From CAYVMN01 sp964452575 (GTDB lineage: Bacteria; Desulfobacterota; DSM-4660; Desulfatiglandales; Desulfatiglandaceae), in the NCBI GenBank assembly GCA_964452575.1, contig CAYVMN010000041.1:1-25351 (forward strand): a stretch of 25,351 nucleotides of DNA. The letters are read 5' to 3'. Made by a program: the position numbers and the translations under genes. Below are positions 7,340-13,888 of this stretch, piece by piece. Each line of letters begins with the position of its first letter. The first letter of the stretch is position 1. The notes beneath the pieces were generated by a model. The model had not been told where the DNA came from. It worked only from the letters and a program-made list of their open reading frames with translations, and ran no database searches.

Positions 7340-7902
7340 TTCATCACCTCCACGATTTGTGTCAACGATTCCAGTTTGCGGACAAAGAAAGCAATCTCGA
7401 GTTGGCTCACACGTTGCTCATAGAGTTCCTTTACTACCTCCAAGAGTGCCGCCAAGGCTTTGCGCCGATGGTTTTTCTGTTCCTTCTGAATTTTGTAAAG
7501 GAAGAATTGCTCTGCTATCGGACGACCATGCCCCTCGATAACTCTTCCAAAATCTTCCATATTTGGCAAATTCGTCTTTAGAGGGCCAAACGTGTCAAGC
7601 TTATCGGCTAGGTTCCGGACCAGTGTCGGGCTTTCATTGATGTGAACTTTAAGACTGATCAGCAGCGTCTTAGCTTCTTCCAAATCTTTCTTTCGCCTGT
7701 TATCTTTCTCGTCGCTGATGCGCGACATTAGGATTCCCTCTGCCGATTCTAAAATAGATGCAGCCTCTCTCCGGTCATTTCTGCATAGGGCCTGCCGAAA
7801 ATCGAACCACTTTGCTTTATTCATGAGTTCGTATGGCATCCATAAAATGCGCCTATCGTTCAGCACCCTGCGCATGGCTATTTCTATCGGATTAGGGGTC
7901 AT
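7318..7902 (-). CDS. All-helical protein, candidate small subunit (Cas11-like)
   Basis: I do not recognise the family by sequence. The 194-residue protein is rich in Lys, Glu, Arg and Leu, with long predicted helices (SILESAEGILMSRISDEK; KKDLEEAKTLLISLKV; RRKALAALLEVVKELYEQ) and no membrane segment. It sits between the Cas5-like and Cas7-like genes and overlaps both (11 and 22 bp). In type III loci that is the usual setting of the helical small subunit (Csm2/Cmr5/Cas11), so that role is inferred from context. At 194 aa it is longer than a usual Csm2 (about 120-150). The ATG at 7902 with GGGGAGGA upstream is preferred to a TTG at 7920. Confidence 0.8.
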   Translation of the reverse strand: MTPNPIEIAMRRVLNDRRILWMPYELMNKAKWFDFRQALCRNDRREAASILESAEGILMSRISDEKDNRRKKDLEEAKTLLISLKVHINESPTLVRNLADKLDTFGPLKTNLPNMEDFGRVIEGHGRPIAEQFFLYKIQKEQKNHRRKALAALLEVVKELYEQRVSQLEIAFFVRKLESLTQIVEVMKWKPSKP

Positions 7903-8563
7903 AGGCGTAGTCCTCCCCAATCAAGAAATCCGGTCCAGTCAAAATGGACCCGGCGAAAAGTGCTCGTTCATATCGCCCGCCGATTAGGTATGAGTCTGGT
8001 CGAAACAAAAAGCCGTAACGTGGACGGATTATATCCTGTGGGACCTTGATCCCAAAAGCTGAAGCATCTGTCTCCCGAAAGTGCCCACGTAAATACCCTG
8101 TGCGCCGTGACGGCGTGACTTCTTTCACGTATTCCAATAAACATTGGCCAAACCCTTTTGACCGCATAGCCCCCAATGTAATGTACCAGGGACCTCCAAC
8201 CGGGGTGAAAACGGCCTTCGCTTCCGAAGTGTTGGCGACATAAACCTCTCCTTGGATCTCCCTTCTCCCCACAGTGGGAACTAGATATTCGAGTGTCAGG
8301 GGTAACTTTGAGGTCCTGAGATGAGCATCAAAAGGCGCGTATGTGAAGGTTTCCTTGCGATAAGCTTCCTTTTGGAAGAAGCCAATAGCAACGGTCTCTT
8401 CCAGTCCGAAATGCTCCCGCAAACAACCTATTAACGTGGAACTCGGGAGGGTCTCAACACAGGGTCGGAAGGTTCCCTTCTTAACACGCTCGCCAATCGC
8501 CACAGCACGGGTGGTGAGGCGCAGGAGAATAAACGTGGGCAACGAGGAGCACAATTCAGACAT
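7892..8563 (-). CDS. cas5: Cas5-like RAMP protein of type III-like module
   Basis: This is probably the subunit that caps the 5' handle of the crRNA, by analogy with Csm4, Csx10 and Cas5. Its 223 residues contain an N-terminal RAMP strand (TFILLRLTTRAVAIG), the helix-entry segment LPSSTLIGCLREHFG (about 39-53) and a glycine-rich loop LGAMRSKGFGQCLLEYV (about 130-146). The C-terminal third (YGFLFRPDSYLIGGRYERALFAGS) is unassigned. It starts 13 bp after the cas10-like stop, with GGGAGGA upstream. The single Cas5 plus single Cas7 composition makes the cassette simpler than type III-A or III-B. It could equally be a Cas7-type RAMP, since no family-specific motif was recognised. Confidence 0.75.
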   Translation of the reverse strand: MSELCSSLPTFILLRLTTRAVAIGERVKKGTFRPCVETLPSSTLIGCLREHFGLEETVAIGFFQKEAYRKETFTYAPFDAHLRTSKLPLTLEYLVPTVGRREIQGEVYVANTSEAKAVFTPVGGPWYITLGAMRSKGFGQCLLEYVKEVTPSRRTGYLRGHFRETDASAFGIKVPQDIIRPRYGFLFRPDSYLIGGRYERALFAGSILTGPDFLIGEDYAYDP

Positions 8564-8576
8564 GCTGGTCCTCCCT

Positions 8577-10604
8577 TTACGGCGCGTTGAAGCCGATCAG
8601 CCGATAGAAATCCAAGATCTGACTGAGGCCAAGTTGATGGAATACCATGAGTTCATAAACCTCCGGAAAACGTTTTCGCTGTTCCAATGCCTGAACGAGC
8701 GCGGTCAACTCTCCTCCCGCTACTTCCATAGCGGCTAGGCGATGAAGAAAATGACTGATTCGCTCACTAGCGAGTTTATCCCGTAGGGCCGCGTATTGGA
8801 CGACGGTTAGGGTGACCTGTCGAACCCCGGGCTGTTGGATCCGTAACACCATGCCAGGCTGCTGTGGCTCTGAGAAGAAACGCCAGTGTTCATGGTGCGG
8901 GTATTTAGGGTTACCCATGCTAGCGGACAGGTAAATGGGGGAGTCTTCTAAGCATTCCGGAAATCGTTCCCGGAGTCGCTCAACGAAGACATCCATGATC
9001 CTCCTCAGTATCTCAGATCTGTCTAATCGTACAACCGCGAGTTCATGATATCCGCTGATTGGGAAAAGCAGGTTTTCCCCCAGCTTCAAGAGCGAGGCTC
9101 CATCGCTGCCCACCAGGTTATCTAAGCTCTCCTCAAAATCTTGGAGTAATTCATCATACTCGTGGATAAATCCCATTTGGGCCGCTAAAGGGCGAAAGCC
9201 CTTTTTAATATCTCCTTTTTCTGAATCGCTTACCCGATCCATTCCCGGCCCTGTGTCGACGTACTTCTCAAAGAGCCTGCGGAGACAGGACAGAAGAAGC
9301 TCTTGGTCCAAAGAGATCTTAAGCCATGCCGCAGAAAGTCCTTCTTCTTCCCAGCGCGCATAAACACTGGCCGGTTCTCCCATCTCCCGGATCTCTCGAC
9401 AGGACGGACAGAGCCATTCCCTTACCTGTCCCTTCACGTATTCCTGGGCATGACGCTGCTGGCACAGGTCACAGATAGGAGGAGTTATGAACTGGTCAAG
9501 ACTGGGCCAAACTGCGGTATGTTTTAGCTTTAGATATCGGGCCCCGTAAGTAGGGTCTCCCTGATATTTGCGCCGCAGCTGCATATGCGTCCTCTCGCCT
9601 GTACTCGTGAGGAGATTAAGTTCGGCTTCCAATTCCTCGCACTCCATCCAGAAGCCCCTTTCCCATAGGGGTCGCAGTACATCTTCAAGAGGCAAAAGGT
9701 TTTCTTTTGGTAGGAAGAGGCAGAGGAAATCGTCCGTGTGAAAAAGAATAGCAAAGGGCTGTCGTTCTAAATCATCGTAGATCTCCTGTCCTTCGACTAT
9801 TTTTCTAATTGCCTGCCGCCGAAGTTCCAGTACGTTTATATCTTGAAGCCTTACGATAGACTGGGGGAAACGAACAAAGCATTTGACTATGCGGAAGACC
9901 CATTTACCCTTTTGTCCTTTGTCCCATCGGCTACCCGCTGCTTCCTGGACCTGTGAGATCTCCTGACCATCGTACTCAATGTATGCTTTATCATCCTTCC
10001 GTACCAGTCGGCTGTGGAAACGCAAGACACGGAACACCTTGCCAGTCAAATCTAGGTGTTCCCTCAATGGAATGAAATTTAAAGGCGTGGATTTATCCTC
10101 TGGAGTTAGGAGCAAAGAATCCTCGTACCTTTCGAAAAATTCTCGTGGCATCTTGCAGGTATCGATGAAATGAAACATGTTCTTGAGTTCATCTTGGGTT
10201 CGAAAAGCCGCCCATTCTCTTCCCTTTTGCTTGGCATATAGATAGAAGGAGGGATTCCAAAGGAGATGAAGACCTTCTCCAACTGCTCCCTTCTTGGCCC
10301 ATGCCCGACTGATTGACGAAGCCAGTTCGTCTGCTATTTTTGTCAAAATTACACATGCCTTGCCGTCATCCGTAATGCTCAGGGGCAAATTTTTCCCGCT
10401 GGCATGCATGCTGTTGATATCGCCTGACCATTGGCTCCACCAGCTAACTGAGGTGGGTGGCGGGATGTTCAGTTGCGACAGTTCAAAACTGTGGAGCGTG
10501 TGTCTGGGTGAACAAGGTCGGATTTTTCCGGACAACCCTGGGCCATCCCAATCCACCAGCTTTCCGATGTCATGAAGTTCGGCTATGAATGGTAATCGAC
10601 TCAT
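8577..10604 (-). CDS. cas10: Cas10-like large subunit, HD present, GGDD motif absent
   Basis: This is the large subunit of a type III-like effector, closest in form to Csx11/MTH326-type Cas10. The 675 residues begin almost at once with the HD signature IAELHDIGKL (H11-D12), as in the permuted HD domain of Cas10. A zinc-ribbon pair follows in the middle (C378/C381 and C399/C402), then a palm-like strand AAWLKISLDQELL (about 425-437). The canonical GGDD of the cyclase palm is absent. The nearest resemblance, LFHTDDFLCLFLP (about 287-299), lies before the zinc ribbon. So the HD nuclease may work, but cyclic oligoadenylate synthesis is not expected. The protein is shorter than Csm1 (about 750-850 aa). 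The ATG has AAAGGAG upstream. It is the first gene of the four-gene cassette. Confidence 0.82.
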   Translation of the reverse strand: MSRLPFIAELHDIGKLVDWDGPGLSGKIRPCSPRHTLHSFELSQLNIPPPTSVSWWSQWSGDINSMHASGKNLPLSITDDGKACVILTKIADELASSISRAWAKKGAVGEGLHLLWNPSFYLYAKQKGREWAAFRTQDELKNMFHFIDTCKMPREFFERYEDSLLLTPEDKSTPLNFIPLREHLDLTGKVFRVLRFHSRLVRKDDKAYIEYDGQEISQVQEAAGSRWDKGQKGKWVFRIVKCFVRFPQSIVRLQDINVLELRRQAIRKIVEGQEIYDDLERQPFAILFHTDDFLCLFLPKENLLPLEDVLRPLWERGFWMECEELEAELNLLTSTGERTHMQLRRKYQGDPTYGARYLKLKHTAVWPSLDQFITPPICDLCQQRHAQEYVKGQVREWLCPSCREIREMGEPASVYARWEEEGLSAAWLKISLDQELLLSCLRRLFEKYVDTGPGMDRVSDSEKGDIKKGFRPLAAQMGFIHEYDELLQDFEESLDNLVGSDGASLLKLGENLLFPISGYHELAVVRLDRSEILRRIMDVFVERLRERFPECLEDSPIYLSASMGNPKYPHHEHWRFFSEPQQPGMVLRIQQPGVRQVTLTVVQYAALRDKLASERISHFLHRLAAMEVAGGELTALVQALEQRKRFPEVYELMVFHQLGLSQILDFYRLIGFNAP

Positions 10605-10997
10605 CGAGCTTCACTCCTTTAAGGGCTCCATTTCTGAATGTAACATCAGACTTATGTGGTAACGGCGGTCCTGGATTCACCAATACCCTTCGATCATAGA
10701 GGCGGGACGGCCCATTTCAAATCCACCTTTTGTTTCTGCCGGATACGTCCTGCCCCAGCCTAAAACATACTTCTGTGATCTTGCGATTTACTCTTCACCG
10801 GATTTGACCCTGAAATATTTCCATTCACGGATTTTGAGGCAATCATTCATTTTCTCCGCTGCATGTGAAGATAATCTCCCACGAGAACTCAACCTCACGA
10901 AGCTGGATGCCCCCGTATCAAGTACGGGGCAGGCTTATCGAGTCCGGCATGACGGAAAAACTTGTACGCGCAAGTTCCAACACCCCAGACAGCAAGT
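10605..10997. other. Gene-free spacer between the two effector modules
   Basis: I see no protein gene in these 393 bases. It separates ORF6N from the type III-like cassette and should contain the promoter for leftward expression of the cassette, but no convincing -35/-10 pair was found. The part next to ORF6N (about 10890-10970) carries a palindromic element (see 10911-10929) and text resembling dispersed intergenic repeats (GCTGGATGCCCC, GGCATGACGG). Confidence 0.6.
10911..10929. repeat. Palindromic intergenic element
   Basis: CCCCGTA (10911-10917) and TACGGGG (10923-10929) form a perfect 7-bp stem with a 5-base loop. The flanks (CTGGATGC before it, GGCATGACGG after it) are like the dispersed REP-type elements common in deltaproteobacterial genomes. 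It could also end leftward ORF6N transcripts, though there is no T-run. Confidence 0.5.
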
Positions 10998-11552
10998 TCA
11001 GCTCAGTTTTGCCGCCTTGCCGTAACGGGCACGACCCTCTTTGACCTCGAATCCTATTTTTTTCCTCTCCTTCTCCGGCGGCGCCATGAGCTGCCGAATG
11101 GCCTCGAAGATGGCCTCAATTTTTTCGTCGTGATCTTCGACACGGTCCTCGATCTCCCTGAGTTTTCTCTCGATAACTTCATAGGAAAACGCCAGCTTTC
11201 TTAAGTGAACGAAAGCTCGCATTATGGCTATGTTTGCTTCAATGGCGCTTTCGCTGTTGAGAACAGAGGATAGCATGGCCACACCCTGCTCCGTGAAGGC
11301 ATAGGGTAGGTACTTTGAATGCTCTCCTCTCTTTAAGGTCACATTTTGTGACCTTAAAGAGAGGCTTTCCTCCTTTGTCAGTTCGAACATGAAATCATCA
11401 GGGAAACGTTTGATGTTCCTTCTGACGGCTTGCTTCAAAGCCTTGGTTTTCACCCCATAAAGTGCTGCCAAATCCCGATCCAGCAACACTCGTTCACCTC
11501 GAATGAAGTAAATCTTACTGACAATTGTTTCAACCGAAAGAGAATATGCCAT
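10998..11552 (-). CDS. ORF6N-domain DNA-binding protein
   Basis: This is a phage-type DNA-binding protein of the ORF6N/KilA-N group, often found in mobile and accessory regions. The 184-residue product has the N-terminal ORF6N domain (IVSKIYFIRGERVLLDRDLAALYGV, RFPDDFMFELTKEE) and the very conserved segment YLPYAFTEQGVAMLSSVL. A C-terminal coiled coil follows (IERKLREIEDRVEDHDEKIEAIFEAIRQLM), then a basic tail. The ATG at 11552 with AAAGGAAAGG upstream is preferred to an upstream TTG at 11582. It begins 30 bp after csc1 on the same strand and lies between the I-D and III-like effector blocks, so it may have arrived with one of them. It is not a known cas gene. A decayed relative lies at 19485-19640. 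Confidence 0.9.
   Translation of the reverse strand: MAYSLSVETIVSKIYFIRGERVLLDRDLAALYGVKTKALKQAVRRNIKRFPDDFMFELTKEESLSLRSQNVTLKRGEHSKYLPYAFTEQGVAMLSSVLNSESAIEANIAIMRAFVHLRKLAFSYEVIERKLREIEDRVEDHDEKIEAIFEAIRQLMAPPEKERKKIGFEVKEGRARYGKAAKLS
11326..11364. repeat. Perfect 18-bp inverted repeat inside the ORF6N gene
   Basis: The arms 11326-11343 (starting CCTCTCTTTAAGG) and 11347-11364 (ending CCTTAAAGAGAGG) are exact reverse complements of 18 bp, with a TTT loop. The element lies wholly inside the ORF6N coding region and encodes the segment around LRSQNVTLKRG. In RNA it would form a very stable hairpin. Confidence 0.95.
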
Positions 11553-11582
11553 GCTTATTCCTTTCCTTTTGTCCGAAAGCAA

Positions 11583-12302
11583 TTACGTTCCTCTCTCCAT
11601 CACCCTCGCAGGCACATGGACCCGGTGCCTGTCTGAAAATACAAACCAGTCTTCTGCGATATCGGCTGTCCTGAACAGCATGTGGGGAGGGAGCATGATG
11701 GGATCATAGGCTATGACACGGCCGGATACGTCCAGGGGGTTCACCGGATGGGTCGGCCGCGTGACTTCCTCCTTGAAAATGGCCAGAGGATTCTCGATCT
11801 CCTCCCAAAGGATACGAAAGGTGGTACCCTTCTTGCCCAGCCGCGTGAGGCCCTTGGGCACTGAACCATCGAAGGTGAATACATAGCAAAGGAACCCTTG
11901 TCTTCCTGTGTAGCTCTTTTCCTCCCATTGGGGGTTCAGGTAGATCCTGCGGCCCATATCCGGCGTATTGATCCCCCTGAGCCTGTCCGGACGCTCTGTC
12001 AGGAGCGCCCTTGAATCCACGGCATTGTAAGTGATCCGGGTGCGGGAGGTTGCTTCACAGATTCCGGGCGTGGCATACAAAGGGAACTGCTTAAGATCAT
12101 CCCGATAGTTGGGCTTTGATCCAAGATAAAATCCATATGAGAAGTCGGCCAGGGAGTAGCAAAGGGCATAGTTGTGGATTGTGGGCAGGGTGGCGGAAAG
12201 CTTGCTTATTTCAAAGGAGGAAAACCACAGGTAGTCGTGGTTGAACATCCGGCAGGCAAATAGCCGGACGCCCTGCTCCATTAATGAAATGGGTTTCGGC
12301 AT
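11583..12302 (-). CDS. csc1: Type I-D Cascade subunit Csc1 (Cas5d-type)
   Basis: Csc1 is the Cas5-group subunit of the type I-D effector and binds the crRNA 5' handle. Its 239 residues show a typical Csc1 start (GVRLFACRMFNHDYLWFSSFE), the mid-protein segment LTRLGKKGTTFRILWEEIE and the C-terminal signature MLPPHMLFRTADIAEDWFV. The ATG at 12302 lies downstream of GGAGGCC. A second in-frame ATG seven codons later is possible. It follows csc2 by 18 bp in the usual I-D order cas10d, csc2, csc1. The next gene downstream is not a cas gene but ORF6N. Confidence 0.9.
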   Translation of the reverse strand: MPKPISLMEQGVRLFACRMFNHDYLWFSSFEISKLSATLPTIHNYALCYSLADFSYGFYLGSKPNYRDDLKQFPLYATPGICEATSRTRITYNAVDSRALLTERPDRLRGINTPDMGRRIYLNPQWEEKSYTGRQGFLCYVFTFDGSVPKGLTRLGKKGTTFRILWEEIENPLAIFKEEVTRPTHPVNPLDVSGRVIAYDPIMLPPHMLFRTADIAEDWFVFSDRHRVHVPARVMERGT

Positions 12303-12320
12303 CTCCTCGGCCTCCCTTCA

Positions 12321-13256
12321 TTACTTGGTCTGCGCGGTCCGGTAATCCTCAATGTCCTTGTAACAAATCTCGAGAAAAGTCTTGTCGAGCTTCGTCGAGG
12401 TGCACTCCATGACGAGATCTTCCACTTCAGTTGGTGTGAATACCCGAAGTTTTTCCGGGTGCCCGGCCATGGGAACGTATTTGGTCTTGATCAAGTTCTC
12501 GACGGTTGCAGGTGCAATGGCATCCTGCCGGTCAAAGAGCTCCAGGGCCAGTTCCAGTGAAGTGATCGCCTCCTCCCAGCCTACTACGAGGCCGACTACC
12601 GTGTTTCTGACGTCCCCGCCGATCCGGGACTCGGCACCGTAGCTCTTACAGGAAAGCAGCGTTTTGACTGCCAGCACCATCTCTCTTGCCGTCACACTCT
12701 TAAGCGTCACCACAGAAGGGAACAGGGTTGCCGGCGCAACGGCATTTCGAGCCCCCAAGGCCTGTCCCGTCGTGATATCCTTATCGTTGATGGCATTGAA
12801 GGTGGTGGACGTGGCGATGTCCTCGAAGGGCAACAGGGAAAAGGCCGTGGAATATTCGATCCGATGTTTGATATTGGCGCGCTCAGCCTGCCCGGATTCG
12901 GTGCTCGTTGCTCCATAAAGACCGCAGCGGGGACATCGCATGCAGAGGTTGTCCTTGAGATAGCACTCACGTATTTCCATTCCGGCCTCACGGCAGGCCG
13001 TTCGAAGCAGATGCTCCAGTTGCCGGGATTCTGCGGCCTTTTGTTTCGTGGCCAAGAAGGCCACCCTGCGGGAGGATTCGGGCTTTTCTATGGACAGAGG
13101 CGTCACCACAGCATTGAGCTGGCGGTCTTCCTCGGTCCGCAATACGGTGTAGTCCAGGATCTCCCTTACGAGGATCAACTGCACGGTTTCCGCGCCGATC
13201 AAGGGTCTGGGTCGATCTACAAAATAGCCTTTAATCGTATCCAACACGCTCATCAT
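12321..13256 (-). CDS. csc2: Type I-D Cascade backbone Csc2 (Cas7d)
   Basis: Csc2 is the Cas7-group backbone protein that polymerises along the crRNA spacer in type I-D Cascade. The 311 residues contain the zinc-binding segment CMRCPRCGLYGA (about 104-115) and the family-defining stretches HRIEYSTAFSLLPFEDIATS, LFPSVVTLKSVTAREMVLAV and KSYGAESRIGGDVRNTVVGL, which closely match Csc2 of cyanobacteria and archaea. ATGATG at 13256 overlaps the stop of the upstream gene, with AGGAGG just before it inside that gene. Translation is therefore coupled to the 211-aa protein. Confidence 0.96.
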   Translation of the reverse strand: MMSVLDTIKGYFVDRPRPLIGAETVQLILVREILDYTVLRTEEDRQLNAVVTPLSIEKPESSRRVAFLATKQKAAESRQLEHLLRTACREAGMEIRECYLKDNLCMRCPRCGLYGATSTESGQAERANIKHRIEYSTAFSLLPFEDIATSTTFNAINDKDITTGQALGARNAVAPATLFPSVVTLKSVTAREMVLAVKTLLSCKSYGAESRIGGDVRNTVVGLVVGWEEAITSLELALELFDRQDAIAPATVENLIKTKYVPMAGHPEKLRVFTPTEVEDLVMECTSTKLDKTFLEICYKDIEDYRTAQTK

Positions 13257-13888
13257 TCTTCCTCCTCTTCGAACGAATAGCCTTTGAGTCCGGTCTGCTG
13301 AACAAATTCCTCCATGTCCTTTCTCTTTTGCCCCTTGGACTTGTCAAAGGCCGACTTGCCGGGATAGGCGAGATTTTCGAAATCCTTTCCGATGTTCTCG
13401 ATCTTTTCCTGCCATGCCCCTGCCACCGCAAGGCCGTCTCCATACCTGTTTTTCAAAAAGGCAACCCACTGCTTCCTGACCGATTCCAGCCAGGCCAAGC
13501 CCTTTTTCCGGCGCAAATAATACAGCCCATAATCGACGCGATCCAAGATTCGGTCATGCGTCGAGACGGGCGCAGCCTTGAGAAGATCAATCAATCCGGC
13601 CACTCCCTCATCCAAAGCAGAACGGGCTGCCTCTGAAATCCCTTTGACCCTGGGGTTTGAAAGATGGATGTTCATAGCGTATCCCATCAGCGACGGTGCG
13701 TCCCACTTGCCCCCCTTCACTTCCTGCAAAATCTTTCCCACAGGTCCCATCAGGCCATGTTTGCTCTTTGCGGTTTTGACCGGATAGGTGTCCAGGTAGC
13801 GGTCAAAGGCCCCCCGAATCTCATCGATTCTTGACTCCACGGCATCCAGGTCAAAAGACTCTGTCCGGGTAAAAATGAAGTTTTTCAA
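13253..13888 (-). CDS. Helical 211-aa protein, candidate free-standing Cas11d
   Basis: The gene is locked between cas10d (4-bp ATGA overlap) and csc2 (overlapping ATG). It encodes 211 residues that look mostly helical (DAVESRIDEIRGAFDRYLD; ISEAARSALDEGVAGLIDLLKA; YYLRRKKGLAWLESVRKQW) and ends in a poly-Glu tail (FEEEEE). In characterised type I-D systems the small subunit Cas11d is translated from the 3' end of cas10d. Here cas10d ends earlier, and this separate gene occupies exactly that place, so I infer it is the detached Cas11d-like part. I could not align it by eye to a known Cas11d. It could instead be an unrelated accessory subunit. Confidence 0.85.
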   Translation of the reverse strand: MKNFIFTRTESFDLDAVESRIDEIRGAFDRYLDTYPVKTAKSKHGLMGPVGKILQEVKGGKWDAPSLMGYAMNIHLSNPRVKGISEAARSALDEGVAGLIDLLKAAPVSTHDRILDRVDYGLYYLRRKKGLAWLESVRKQWVAFLKNRYGDGLAVAGAWQEKIENIGKDFENLAYPGKSAFDKSKGQKRKDMEEFVQQTGLKGYSFEEEEE

